This document shows positions 35,933-48,376 of a stretch of DNA of 64,000 bases, one piece after another. The translations under genes were made by a program, and so were the position numbers. Origin of the DNA: Linum tenue (taxonomy: Eukaryota; Streptophyta; Magnoliopsida; Malpighiales; Linaceae). Within the stretch, counting starts at the first letter, position 1. Each line of letters begins with the position of its first letter. The stretch is from NCBI GenBank assembly GCA_946122785.1, contig CAMGYJ010000005.1, positions 78,486,547 through 78,550,546 of the forward strand, in the 5' to 3' direction. The notes beneath the pieces are model-generated. The model was not told the DNA's origin and did not search any database. It saw nothing but the letters and a program-made list of their open reading frames with translations.

Positions 35933-38037
35933 TTATCTTGGGTAGTTCACTGGGGGTTCCAAGCTACTTACCAAAATGCCAAGGTCGATGTCTTTGTCTT
36001 GGAACTTCTCGATGAAAGGGTGGTTCTGGGGAGAAGAAATAAGGTTAAATCATAAGTTACAAAATCAGGGTCCGAGGTTTCTTAAGCTGCTGTCGGGAGA
36101 CATGAGACTTAAAACAAATGATGTTGTAAGACTCACCAAGAGGTCCGATGACGATGATCTGTCTCGAGGGTCCTTTTGTATGCTGTAGAAATCACAGACA
36201 ATAGTCAGCAAGAATCCAAAGTAGTAGTAAACGAATTATTTGTCTTGTCTTGTTTCCTTTTGTCTCAACTTGGTAAGAGAGTATGGAATCCATAAGGTGT
36301 GGAGTTAAGAAAACCCTTACCAAGCTGATACGAATGAACAGAATTCAGGAGAGAATTGGTCTGGGGGAGCAGTGGGTGGAGGGCTATCTACAATGGCTTC
36401 CAGGAGCTCGTAAAAGCTCGGCCGCTCCTCTTCATCTTCTGATCGCATATAGGGAAAACGTCCTATAGCACACTCAAGAACCACCAAGCCCAAGCTCCAA
36501 ATGTCACTGCTGTAATCATAGGTGCTGCCACTAATTCTCTCTGGCTGCACAATTGGGTGTTGAAAAAAGATGTTGCTTCTGAATCAGAGGCTTCTTCTTT
36601 CTTAAGGAATCTATTAAACAACTATAGTGGCTAACCCAGTAGCATGAACATACCGACATGTAGTTGTAAGTTCCAACAAAGGTATCCCGCTGACCCATAG
36701 AGTTGGCCAACATAGCACTCACACCAAAATCAGTGATCTTTACTTCCCCCTTGTGGTTTACTAGTAGGTTCGATGGTTTAATGTCTCTATGTATAATATG
36801 TCTTTCATTGTGGAGATACACAAGACCCTGTAAAACCTGCATTTATAGGGAGATTATCAGCTTAACAAAGTCAATTATAAGAAGTTGTAACCCTGATGTT
36901 GAACAAAGAGAAAATGTACCTGTTTACAAACAACTGCCAGATAAGGTTCAAGAATTGTTTTAACTTGTCTGATAACATCTGCAAGAGACCCGCGGTCCAT
37001 GTACTCTAACACAAGAGAGATAGCCCCATTGTGATAGAATGAGTGGTAGCAAATGACGACATGAGGACACTGGGAGGCTTGGTTTATTTTCAGCTCCTGT
37101 ACAATCTGTTTACGAATTTCCTCTTGTATGTTCATTTGTATAACCTGTAAGCACATCATTATTGCATCAGAATTCTTTGCTGCTACTACTACTACCACTA
37201 ACTTATGAACATTCCAACAAGGAAAGAAGGGCACCCAATCATTTGAAGTTAATAGGTAGACAAAATTAGCTAAATCACCCAACAGAGAAAGTTCAGCAGT
37301 GACCTTCAAGGCAAACAAAGTCCCAACCCATTTATGGCGAACGAGTTGCACAACCCCTCCGCTTCCCTTCCCAATCACTTTGATCGCTTCTAGATCTTCC
37401 TTTGAGAACTCAAAGTCAAGCTCCTTGCTCTCTGATGACTGTCAAGAATAAGAGTTTAGGCAAGTCAATAAACAGTGAACGTATGCAGACGCAAAGACAG
37501 CAACTACTATAAGCCATTGCTGAGACAATGGAGGTAATCTGAGACAGCAACTAACACTTCTGATTGCAGGATCAAAACTGCCAATCAAACTCCTTGGATG
37601 AAGAAGAACACACAAAATTCAAAAATCACACACTGAGACAGACATATCGACTTGAAAAATCACTCTGATTTGTCACTCGGCCCAATCCTTGTACATCAAT
37701 GCAATTGAGCAATCGAACCAAGATCACAACGAAGTTCCAGTTACCTGCGATTCCTTCTCTTCCGAGATGAGCCGCAAGCCTTTCTGATTCAACCGCAAGT
37801 CTCCGTCGTGAAATGTTCCACTCGCTGTGCTGATACAGTTCAAGTCACGCCATCAACACTCAAAATCAATTACTATAATCAATACTCAGGAGGCCAAACC
37901 ACAGTTCTAAGTTCCTCAAGCAATTTGGAGTAAACAGAACGAGGAATCGCGCGCGGAACTTACAGGAAAGACGAGATTGGAGTTTCCTGAACGGGAACGG
38001 AGAGCTTCAGCTCCTGCAATGGCTTCTTGATTTTCAT
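35933..38037 (-). CDS. MKK6: MAP kinase kinase, MKK6-type (group A)
   Basis: This dual-specificity kinase phosphorylates MAP kinases in the cytoplasm; plant MKK6 acts in the cascade that drives phragmoplast expansion at cytokinesis. Eight exons: 38037–37964, 37829–37745, 37438–37304, 37144–36920, 36836–36654, 36544–36321, 36182–36137, 36025–35933. They total 1065 nt, 354 residues, the usual MKK6 length, and all phases fit. Visible motifs: P-loop [11 protein letters not shown]-binding Lys in FALKV, catalytic [11 protein letters not shown], and the plant activation loop SMGQRDT (S/T-X5-S/T). The N-terminus [21 protein letters not shown] is close to known MKK6 proteins and includes a basic/hydrophobic docking-like segment. 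The intron 3 donor (AAG|GTCACT) is a weak match to consensus. It diverges from the glucanase gene. Confidence 0.95.
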
Positions 38038-39032
38038 GATCTTTCGCTTTCTTCCGCTGCACACAGCCTTCGTTTTCTAGGGTCTCTTACTCTCTTACAG
38101 AGAGAGAGAGAGGGATTAGTGTGCGAGAGAGAGAGAGAGACTCTTTATCGTTTTGCGGAAAAGGACGGGAGCGAAGAACAACCCAGAGTTCGGCGTTACG
38201 TTTAAAAAATTATATATTTCTAACGTAATTTTTTTTCAAAGCAGAAAGACCGCGCATTCAATTTTCAAAATATAATTATTATTTTAAGCTTTCCTGTCTG
38301 CTACGCCAAAATTACACGTGGCTGTTTGATTTCAACTTCTGTCGGGCTTCAGATCTGGGCTTATAGCCAGGCCTGCCCAGAAGACTATCACTTTCTGGAC
38401 TGGGACGTTATGGGCCCATATCCGATTGTTTGCTTTATCTGCCCATTTTCTGTGGGCCTTTGCATTGATTTGATCGGGCCGGGTAAAAGTGGTATAGGGG
38501 GGAGTAACAGAAAGAAACAGACATCCCAATTCTCGGAATTGAGGCATATTATTTCTCTTAAACATTATTTAATAAAAAAATTGAAATTTCATATTTTATT
38601 TATTGGGAAAAAACAAATTTTTAATCGGGAAAAAGGAAGAAAGAAGTTTGAGAAATCTGGTCCGACCCCTGTTCTCTGTCTCTCTGACATAAATAAGCCC
38701 ACCACACCATTACCACACTCTACTCTCTGCTCCCTCCCACTCTCATTACTCTCTGCTGCCTGCTTCCTTCTCCCTCCTTCTCTCGAGCTCCGAGAGAGAG
38801 AGAGAGAGCCCTTTTCGCATATACCAATATAGCAAGAAAGAAAGAGAAAGAGGGAAATAGAGACGTTGGTCTGTGTCTCCTCCTCCACCGTACGATTCGC
38901 TTTGGAAACCATAATAAGGAGCTCGAGAGTGAGTGAATTGCTACTTGCTGGGGCGCTTCAACAGAGATAGAGAAGAAGAAACACAGAGCAAGCAGCAGAT
39001 ACAGAGAGGGAGTGAAGAAAGAAGAAGCAGTA
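38038..39032. promoter_or_regulatory. Shared upstream region of divergent MKK6 and GH17 genes
   Basis: A 995-bp interval separates the two start codons. GA repeats lie near 38098–38146 on the MKK6 side, and CT/GA-rich blocks near 38690–38850 on the glucanase side, as in many plant 5' UTRs. I see no clear TATA box for either gene. Confidence 0.6.
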
Positions 39033-41451
39033 ATGGCGAGTAAGGGAGGAGGAGGAGAAGAAGAAGGATACAAGCTAGTTTTCGCTGTTTCTCTGTTGCT
39101 GTTTTCGCTTCCGGGTAAATGCCCTCTATCTCTTACTCTTTCCAATGTCGGTGGCAGGAATATGTTCTCCCCCAAATCGATTTCTTTGCTTGCAAGCACC
39201 CATTTTTGTTCTGTTTATACCTATGCCTTTCCCTTTAGTTTTCCAAACCCAGGTCCCGTATTTTGACGAGAATATAATTTGATGGCCCTGGTCATCCCTG
39301 TATTTTCTACCTTGCAAATCCATGGATGTCTGTGATTGTGGAATACTCGAGACTTTCCGTTTTTCTCTTTTCGTTTGGTGGGTTTGTGGACAGCTGGGTT
39401 GCAGTATTAAGAAATGTGGTCTAGATTTTTGTTTTCTACTTGTGATTATTCTATTTGACCACTGCTTTGACAGCCTAATACTGCCCCCATTACACTGACT
39501 TGAGCCCACCTCTGATTTTGTCCCAACTCTTGAAATGCTGGCTGTTAGATGATATACTAATCACTTCCAAAAGCATGGTTGTCACCATGTGATAATTTGG
39601 TTCAGTGTTGCTCTGGTTAAATAGGTTGGTAAAAAGTTATTACTCTGTATCTTCAATGCATTTGAGTCATGTAATTGCTCTACTAAGGAAAGTTAAGACT
39701 CATCCAGCTGGGAAACCCCTTTATTCCACATTGAAATCAGCACTCTGGAAGTTAAAGACTCATCCAAGTCCTCCATTTGCAGTTCTGTGTAGAGGAAGCA
39801 TAGTGGGAGTTTGTTACGGAAGAAATGCCGACGATCTTCCAACGCCTGATAAAGCCGTGGACCTCATTCAGCAGCATAACATCAAGTACGCAAGGATATA
39901 CGATGCGAACATCCAAGTTCTCAAGGCATTCGCCAACACTGGGATCGAGCTCATGATCGGGATATCAAACTCTGACTTGCTCCCTTTCTCCCAGTTCCAA
40001 TCCAATGCCGACACGTGGCTCAAGAACAACATTCTCCCGTACTACCCCGCCACAAAGATCACATACATCACAGTTGGTGCAGAAGTCACTGAAGCACCGA
40101 GCAATGAATCAGCTCTGGTTGTACCCGCGATGCACAACATCCTCACGTCGCTTAAAAAGCTCGGCTTGCACAAGAAGATTAAGGTTTCAACCACGCATTC
40201 CCTCGGCGTCTTGTCTCGTTCTTTCCCACCTTCAGCTGGTGCCTTCAGCAGCAAGCATGCGTTCTTCCTTAAACCTTTACTGGAGTTCCTTGCCGATAAC
40301 CAATCCCCTTTCATGATTGACATCTACCCTTACTATGCATTCAGAGATTCACCAAACAACGTGTCCTTGGATTATGCCTTGTTCCAGTCCTCCTCTGAAG
40401 TTATTGACCCGAACACTGGCTTGCTCTATACCAACATGTTCGATGCCCAAATAGATGCTCTCTATTTCGCATTGATGGCCCTCAACTTCAGAACAATCAA
40501 GGTTATGGTGACTGAGACAGGGTGGCCATCGAAAGGGTCGCCTAAGGAGACCGCTGCAACTCCTGATAATGCCCAAATCTACAATGCCAACTTGATCCGA
40601 CACGTGGTCAATGACACAGGGACTCCTGCCAAGCCAGGGGAGGCTGTGGATACATACATCTTCTCGCTGTTCAACGAGAACAGGAAGCCTGGGTTGGAGT
40701 CGGAGAGAAACTGGGGTCTGTTTTATCCTGATCAGACGAGTGTTTACAATCTGGATTTTAGTGGGAGAGGTGCTGTGGCAGGCATGCCATCGCCTAGCAC
40801 GAATGGGAGTGCCAGTGGTTTCAATGGGGCTACTAAGACTTGGTGCATTGCTTCCAGTAACGCAACACAGCTTGATTTGCAGAATGCAGTTGACTGGGCG
40901 TGTGGTACTGGGAACGTGGATTGCTCCCCTATTCAGCCGAGTCAGCCTTGTTTCCAGCCGGATAATCTGGCTTCTCATGCCTCTTATGCTTTCAATGTTT
41001 ACTACCAGCAGAATGGAGCTACTGATATCGCTTGCACTTTTGGTGGCACCGGAATTAGAGTTGACAAGGATCCAAGTAATGCTACTCTCTCTAAATGTCA
41101 AAAACTTTACTTTTCACAATCTGTGTTTGGCTTTTGAATGCTGTGTATTTTCTAAACAATAGACTGGTCTACTTTGTTTTGCAGGCTATGATAACTGCTT
41201 GTATATGACAGCGGGGTAAGTTACTTGCAGCGAAACAAACTCCTGTGTCCTGTCCTTATTCTGGTGAATCTAGTTCTAGTCTAACACATGCTGCGGTTTT
41301 TGTTCTCGACATCAGGAGCAACAAAACTGGAGCTGGTAACACAACAGCTATGACATCATCATCCTCTAAAACATCGTCGTCGTCACCGAGTCTGTCTAGG
41401 AAGTGGGCCTACAGCTTGATTATTGCAATTCTTCTTCGGCTTCTGTGTTGA
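39033..41451 (+). CDS. GPI-anchored glucan endo-1,3-beta-glucosidase (GH17 with X8/CBM43)
   Basis: A predicted cell-surface enzyme that hydrolyses beta-1,3-glucan (callose). Four exons: 39033–39114, 39795–41075, 41185–41215, 41316–41451, giving 509 residues. A signal peptide (LVFAVSLLLFSLPG) is encoded by exon 1. The GH17 domain starts at VGVCYGRNADDLP and has the nucleophile motif VTETGWPSKG. The proton-donor motif reads VGAEV where many family members have VGNEV. The X8 domain begins at TWCIASSNA and carries spaced cysteines up to DNCLY in exon 3. A Ser/Thr-rich spacer and a hydrophobic tail (WAYSLIIAILLRLLC) suggest a GPI anchor. The acceptor of intron 1 is the second AG of GTAGAG, which keeps the frame. 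Callose turnover at plasmodesmata is known for relatives but only inferred here. Confidence 0.93.
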
Positions 41452-42430
41452 AGGTAAATGTAAGCATAGATAGAAGGCGTCTGTGCAAGTGAAGGAAGAG
41501 ATTCTTTGTTTTTGTAACCAGTAGGGGGCTGGTTTGTAGGACCATGGAAGGAAAAAGACCTCTAGCCTGTAAAGCTCTTGTGGTTCGACGGCCCCAATGG
41601 TGTTGTATGATATAATGATCTTGATGTATCGATGTTAGTTTTAGGAGAGAGCATGGTATGCAAAGACGAATCCATCTCTTGTATTTTCGTTCTAGTCTTG
41701 ATCTATTCAAAAGAAATTGTTCAAGCGTTTCTCGCGGATTCAATTGCGGCATAATGTGCAGAAAATCTGAACACTAATGCTATTGGCTAAATGATCATCG
41801 GATTAGACCAAAATCAGATCAATCGTTAGGCGAAGTTGATAATTTTGCAACAATGTTCCCAGTTTGCAAGACAATCCCGTCACTAGGAAGATGGGGTGTA
41901 ACTTGTAAAACAATCCACCCCACCGTGCGTCACTGCGACTGACGATAACGTAAAAGAACAGAAATTCTGAAAAGTCTCTTTGCTTTTACCCCACTGTCCA
42001 TACGCCGACCGACGGAAGCCTGCGATTTGGGTATCACGTCCCGTCCAAGTCTCCAGACGGCAGACAGAAACTACCTCCATTATCTCCGCCGGATTCGCTT
42101 CAGAAATATGCAAAACACAAGCGCACGAAGCCATACCGAACCAATACAACACTGACTGACAATCAAAAACCGATCCCGTCATTTGATTCACAAACCCCAG
42201 ATGTAATTTAGACAATCATCATGACAATACCATCATCAAAATAGTACAAAGGAACACAAATCCATCAAGATCCAAAATAAACATCAATCAAACTCCCATT
42301 CTTTTTTCCTTTTCACACAGTGATCCACTTCATCTTAAGCTACTTAATAATGTCGGACAGATGCAAGGTTTCGTATTAGATGCCTGGAGGATGGATATAA
42401 ATAACAAAGAGAAGGAAAAAAGAAGGCGAT
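41452..42430. other. Convergent 3' region between GH17 and profilin genes
   Basis: The 979 bp between the two stop codons should contain both 3' UTRs. The ORFs here have no family features. Nothing else is supported. Confidence 0.55.
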
Positions 42431-43552
42431 TTAAAGACCCTGATCGATGAGATAATCCCCGAGCCTTTCCACTATAATGTTGCACTGCCCTGGAGACATT
42501 GGCTCGTCATAGATGCCGATGACCAATGCCAGACTGGTCTTCTTCACCGTCACTCCTCCAGCTCCCTGAAATTTTCAGCAAGGAAAAGCTTTAGCAGATG
42601 GATTAACATGAGATGAACTTTCAAATGTAAGATGCAATGTACAATCGCGCAGCAATGAACCTGCTTGATCGGAACGGACTACAATGCTATCAACCATCCA
42701 ATAGAAAAAGGTAAGGTATGGTTCCAGAGAAGTAAAGAGTGTCAAGTAATTTCAAAAGTCAATGATCTCGAAATGGACTACCGGAAGTAAAACCCACAAA
42801 ACCATTTGCCATTTTAGAAAAGACTCCTGCGAAACTAATGAAGGCGCAATACAGATGCTACAAAGAGTTGATCATCACCTTCTTCCCTCGAATGACCGCT
42901 CCAGGCTCGCCTTGAATCACCATGTACTTTGTGCCTCCAAGGTACAACCCAGTGGGTGCAAGGGTGCCAGGCTCATTGAAGTCATTCATGATACCAGTAA
43001 TTTCCTCAGGCTTGAACTGAAACGGAACATCAAAAACAGATCAGCAAAACCCTTCGATCCAATAAAGCCACAAGTAGCAGAGCGTCCCTCCAAGTCAATG
43101 AAAAGAAAGCACAGAAATCACTAATAGTTTAAAGCAAAATCCCACAAGACCCGGTACAATCTAAACCCTCCCAAACCAAGAGAGATCCTCGAGCTCAATA
43201 CCCAGATCGAGAAACATCAAGCTCAGGACACGAAAATATAAACTTGAAGAGAACCCAATTCAAATGAAGCGAAGGTCAAGCAGGATCCCCCGGCTTTCTC
43301 GTCTCACGCACACCCAATCAGTTGCAATCAGGAATCAGATCACGGGAGCAAGAACAGCAACACGACCCCAAATCCAACGAATCAAACTTGTGTGAATCAG
43401 AACCGAAGCAAAGGGAAGTAAAAGAAAACCTGAGGGAAGGTGGCGCTCTGGGCCCAGACGCTGCCGTCGTGGCCGATGATGGCTGCGGCGGAGAGGTGGT
43501 TGCCCTCGATTTCGCACATGAGGTGGTCATCGACGTAGGTCTGCCACGACAT
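42431..43552 (-). CDS. Profilin
   Basis: A 131-residue actin-monomer-binding protein that also binds proline-rich ligands and phosphoinositides; it regulates actin turnover in the cytoplasm. Three exons: 43552–43430, 43016–42879 and 42565–42431, with phases at codon borders. The N-terminus [12 protein letters not shown] and the C-terminus [13 protein letters not shown] are both diagnostic of plant profilins, as are the length and the [10 protein letters not shown] and [21 protein letters not shown] segments. Plant profilins are often pollen allergens; nothing in the sequence tells where this one is expressed. It converges with the glucanase gene. Confidence 0.97.
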
Positions 43553-44324
43553 CTTGGCGGAGCTCTGCTTGGCGGAGAACTAGGAAGAAGGTTCTGGACC
43601 TGGGTTGAGAGCTGAAAAGGGGCGTGGTTTGGGGCGCTGAAGGTGGGCGTTTGGCCTTAAGAGGAAAGAGGGTAGCACGAGATTTAGAGAGAGAGAGGGA
43701 GAGAGAAAGGAGGGGTTGGTTTCTGTGTATTTTCTCTTATCTGTGAAGACAGCAGAGACTGGGCGCACATATTGCGTTGAATCGACGGGACCCTTTATAT
43801 ACTACTCTCGACCGAGTAATCTTTTTTAATTTGCGGTATTAGTAAGTCACATGAATTTCACGTCTTATCTTATAAATTAAAACTATTTTAGTTACGTAAT
43901 TAATTTTTAAAATTGTAATTATTTATATTTTCACAATTTATTTTTTTAAGAATATATTTTTTGTATTTGAGATAGGCTTATGGAATCGTGACCAAGTAAC
44001 GGGACAATAACTGTCGATTTCAGACTAACATTAAACACTCAATTAATAATTTTTAGTCTTCAACTTAAATGACCATACATTATAGAAACCTCCTATTTCC
44101 TCACATTAGAACAACCGACCATACCAAATCCTAAAAAAAAAAAAAAAAAAAATTCAGAGAAAGGAAACCACATTCACACCGCTATATGTACAGATGCAAT
44201 ATGCTCACAAGTCACAATCAACATTGATAATTATAAAGCAAGATAGATAGCCAAAGGCTACACTCAGACTCTTGACATGAAATACCTGACACTTTTTCTC
44301 TAGTTGTTAAGATGACGACAAGTC
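43553..44324. other. Upstream region of profilin; no gene seen
   Basis: The first 250 bp carry GA-rich 5' UTR-like sequence for profilin; the rest is AT-rich with a poly(A) run near 44132–44150. Confidence 0.5.
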
Positions 44325-45450
44325 GACAACTGTTAGGATACTCCTATAACCAATAATCGGTTCCTAAAATAATTAGATGTAAACACATCATTCTTACATG
44401 ATTACTTTAATGAAGAAGTGTATATGGTTAAATCTCTTGGTCTCAAAGTTAAACCTAGTGATGAAAACAAAGTATGCATACTAACAAAGTCCTTTTATAG
44501 CTCAAAACAGGTAAGTTGATAGTGGTTTGCAAAATTAACCTCTACACACATTAGTCATGGTTATGTGCTTTTTCAAAACTTATTACTCACTCTTCGCCAA
44601 GAAAATTGATACCCATTTTACATAAATTTTCGCGAACATGAATGACATCATCCTCACACGTATTCATTCAAAATTTCTTATGGTAAAAATCACTTGGATC
44701 AACATTCATCATAAAAGATATTAGTGAACTCAAATACTTTCGAGGAATTTAGTCAGAACTCCTCATGGCATTCATTTGTGTCGGGGGAAAAAGATGCATT
44801 TAATTTTGTCTATGAAACAGTGTTTACAGCTTCAAACCCAACTATTACACCATCTACACGAGGTACTCACTTGTCCATTGTCAAAGGAACCCCTCTATAT
44901 CATATGGGATTTCTAGTTACATAAGTTATGAGGTAAATTTCAACACTTATGTAATGCATGACCAGATGTATGTTACACAATCAATCAACTACGTTGGTTT
45001 ATAGATGCGCTCCAACTTTTGTACATGAATTAGCTACACAAAAGTTATTTAGAAACATTAAGACTTTTCCTGCTACAGGGATGTTTTTTCCCCAACAATC
45101 CAAGTCTTCAACTCACAACTTTCTCATATTTTGACTGAGCTGGATGTCCTGATACCTGAAGACCATTCACTCGCTTCTGTGTCTTTCTTGTAAATCCCCT
45201 CTTTAGTAAACGTTCCAAAAAGCAACAAATTGTCTCTAGGTATTATCTTGAAGCATAATGTAGGACTTTGGCTGATACTTTTGCAAGACTACAATGGTTT
45301 CATTCCCTATTTACAGAACTTCCAACACAACGTCCAATACAACACTAAATAACTAAGAAGCTCATCTGCTCGTAACAAACAAGCTTTTTAGGCGGATCAA
45401 TTCAAAACTGAATTTATTTATCTCTCAACGCTCTTTCACTGATTGAGTTT
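44325..45450 (+). pseudogene. Decayed Ty1/copia pol (RT to RNase H)
   Basis: Reading across stops and frame changes gives pieces of a copia reverse transcriptase: LDVNTSFLHDYFNEEVYM (compare the usual AFLHGDL-EEVYM), SFYSSKQ-S-WFAKLT, a decayed NMNDIIL where YVDDIIL is expected, and ISELKYFRGI. Further on, RTLADTFARLQWFHSLFTELP (near 45250–45330) matches the copia RNase H region. Many in-frame stops and at least several frameshifts show that it is dead. No LTRs were found. Confidence 0.75.
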
Positions 45451-46434
45451 TCATACCAGGTGCTCCCGTGTTACTTTTTCACAAACATTATTGGACACTT
45501 CCAACACATTTGATGTATTTGAAATCAATAGAGCTCTCATATTCACCTAGCTTATGTAATGGTAATCTCAGTTTTTTGGCTAGAAGGTATATAAACAAAT
45601 TGACTACTAGAGAAACCAGTCTCATGTGTCTTTTTCAATTTTATGACATATATACCTAATGACATGACAGGATGTAAAATAAACAACATACACCTTTGTT
45701 AAAAAGACACAATTATTTCTTGCATCTCTCAATCATAATGGTACTGGACTATACTAATCATATTTCTCGCTTTTGGAAAAGTGCCTAATTAATAAAGGAA
45801 AAAGGAGAGGCTCGATTGTTTTCTGGATTTGTATTTCTCAACCAATCACATTCATGAATAAAGGCTGGCTGGCAAGCTAGAGTTGGCTACTGATGCCTTC
45901 CACGATATGTCGTGCCATCACCAGCTTGCAACCCCTTCGTATCCATGAATTTCTCTCCTTTATGACTTATCTCAATGGTAATGGAAGGAAATAGCAATAT
46001 GCCACGACGATGACGATGATGATCAGACTCACAAAATATTTATAAAGACACTTGACTTTTGATCTTGCTACAAATGTATTTACAAAAGGTGTAAACCTTG
46101 CTATAGAATGAGGTATACAAATAGTATATTTTAAGTGTCATCATATTATCTCACTTCTTACTCAAAATTATACAACTCACTAAATATTCATAAATACGCG
46201 TGACTTTCGATTTTAGGTAGTGGGTAACTGGCAACTTATAAAGTTAACTAGAGCTAAGAAAATGTTGATCACTTCAGTGAGGACACTGACCTCATATTAT
46301 TACAATGCAGACAAGTAAATTTAGGACAAAATGGTTGTGAATGAAGATACTCTGAAAAGCGAAACAATGTGGATCATTGTTTGAACTTTATTCTTTCTTA
46401 ACGGTTCGAGTTCATTTTCTTTCTTTTATCTATA
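45451..46434. other. Intergenic; no gene seen
   Basis: AT-rich DNA, possibly including more of the copia remnant. A GATGATGACG-type trinucleotide stretch occurs near 46005–46025. Confidence 0.5.
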
Positions 46435-46446
46435 CTAGCAAGGAAA

Positions 46447-46465
46447 CCCGCGCTCCGCGGCGGGG
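46447..46465 (-). other. 3' terminal hairpin of Helitron 1
   Basis: CCCGCGCTCCGCGGCGGGG can fold into a short GC stem just inside the CTAG end. A near copy lies at 48386–48402. Confidence 0.8.
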
Positions 46466-47116
46466 AGTTCGTATTGGAAAAATGTGGAGTTTGCTTTGGC
46501 AATTGACATATTTGTGTCCCCATGAGTAGATTGAGTAGAGAACATCCGATTTAATAAAAAACATATGATTTGTACATGTAGAAACTTTGCACTGGAATTA
46601 AACATTAGGTACATAATATTATTTTGTATGCAAAGCGGGTGTTGCCATACTAAAACAGCAGTACATATTGGTTGCTGTCAAATTGATTAATTACTGTTTT
46701 GCATTGAATGTGATGTAAAAGAGTGCCATTTGGTGATGGTGGGGCAACTGAAAGTTATGTAAATGCTTGTTGGAAGTGGTGGAGATGTTGACATTGTCCC
46801 CTTAAAAATGCAGTATAAAAGTAGTGCTAATTAAGGAGCCAGAAGAGTTGGAAAGCATGATCACATGTTATGCAAGTACACACAAGAGTAGAGGCAATAT
46901 GGTAGATAGGTGATAGCAAAAGTCTTGCATGTTAACATTTGTTCCCAGACTAATGAAGTAGAAGTTTTTTGTTCGGTAACATCTTAAGACACTTTTTATT
47001 TCACAGGTAGGGTATTTTTTCATGGACACCGTTAATCTATGCTGGTAAGAATCCACTGGCGTGGATGATGATGCTGCTGGGTGGGTGATCCGTGTCTGCG
47101 TTGCAGTTTGCTTGGG

Positions 47117-47590
47117 CTATTGTTGAAGCTGGTTGTGGCCGACTACAGAAAGGATAGTAAACTCCAGGGGGGTCTGAGGCAAATATCCAGGCTTAGGGAG
47201 TTGAACGCCAAATGAAAACCAACGTCCATTCATGGCAACAATTTCTGGAGGGAAATGTCCATGCTTTTGAGGGCAACGTGCTGATAGTTCGTCAGCAGCA
47301 ACTCCAAGTAAATATTCAGCGGTTTTCCCAAGCATAAAGAAGCATGCGGAACCAGTAGTGTCTCCCACCGCTAAATGGATTTTGTGGTTGGAAAAATGTG
47401 TCAGAAAGTAAGGGTTCAACTGATTTTGGAACTCGTAATGGGAAACAACTGTTTGATGCTAAACTGACCAATTTTGGGTTTCATGAGGTATCAATTGGCC
47501 ATGCTCGTCACACCAAAAATCAGCAGTACCTGGAAACTCCCTAGCTGTATTAGAACAAAATGCACATCCTAAGTAACACCATGGTCGTGA
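47117..47590 (-). pseudogene. RPA1-like C-terminal domain remnant carried by Helitron 1
   Basis: The minus strand encodes a zinc ribbon (CX2C at GCAFC and CX2H at WCDEH) followed by an OB-fold stretch, HLAVGDTTGSACFFMLGKTAEYLLGVAADEL. This is the order of the C-terminal DNA-binding domain of the large subunit of replication protein A. An in-frame TAG near 47460 splits the two parts, and no other RPA domains are present. RPA1-like genes are known passengers of plant Helitrons. It is probably not functional. Confidence 0.75.
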
Positions 47591-47719
47591 AGACTCTGTG
47601 GAGAAAATGTGGCGGAAATGGTTAGTGTAGTCTAATTATGGGATCAATTCGAGTTCAATTGTTATAAGTTAGTTAATTAGAACCTACAAAAAAGGCTCTG
47701 TGGTTAGAAACAAATTCGC

Positions 47720-48215
47720 AACATCGGGTTCAACTCGCTTTAACTGGGTCGAGGGACTGATGATAAAACTCGCCACAAAATCCAAAAACAGAAACCCAAA
47801 ACATTTGCAAGGTCAACGCAACGAAAAATTTGCAAGGAAAGACCAATCAAACCCGTGTTGAATACGGTCGAATACAATTCGGTAACACAGGGTTCAACTC
47901 GCTTTAACCAGTTCGACATTAGGTCGAAAGGAATGGACATCGACTTAAGCTTGCAAAACTTGTTGAGCCAAAATTCGTCAACACCGGGTTCAACTTGCTT
48001 TAACCAGGTCGATGTAGGTCGAATACCGATTGGTTTGGGTTCAATATGGATTAAATTGTCATAAGTTAATTAATTAGAACCTTAATGTAAAGAACTCTTT
48101 CAAGTTTTGGTTAATTTAATAATTGAAGCATGAAAAATTCATTGTTGAGGCAAAATTCGTCAACATCGGGTTAAGCTTGCTTTAACCGGGTCAAAGTAGG
48201 TCGAATGTCAATTTA
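47720..48215. repeat. Four dispersed copies of a GGGTTCAACTCGCTTTAACC repeat
   Basis: Related blocks of about 35–50 bp begin near 47722, 47885, 47980 and 48160, each followed by a GTCGA/GTAGGTCGAA segment. Spacing is uneven. They lie in the 5' part of Helitron 1. Confidence 0.75.
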
Positions 48216-48376
48216 TTTTGGTTCAATTTGGATTCAATTGTCATAAAAGAATTAATTAGCACCTCAAAAAATGCACCACAAACTTTGGTTAATTATAAAA
48301 CTTAACCCCTTGTGATGGAACACCATGCAATAGTAACTTGGCTACTTGTTCTTTTATAGAGATAAAATAATAATAA

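Larger units (their letters stand above)
46435..48362 (-). mobile_element. Non-autonomous Helitron 1
   Basis: On the minus strand the element starts TCTCTATAAAAGAACAAG (at 48362) and ends in CTAG (at 46435), preceded by a GC-rich palindrome CCGCCGCGGAGCGCGG about 10 bases upstream. It is flanked by host A on the 5' side and T on the 3' side, as expected for Helitron insertion between A and T. It is 1928 bp long. No Rep/helicase is encoded. It contains an RPA1-like remnant in the same orientation and a set of internal repeats. Confidence 0.85.

Noticed and set aside
39605..39794. Glucanase ORF extended upstream to an ATG at 39605
   Set aside because: This lies in intron 1; the signal peptide exon at 39033–39114 splices in frame to 39795.
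47720..48215. CRISPR-like array
   Set aside because: Repeats are diverged, unevenly spaced and in a plant Helitron; there are no cas genes.
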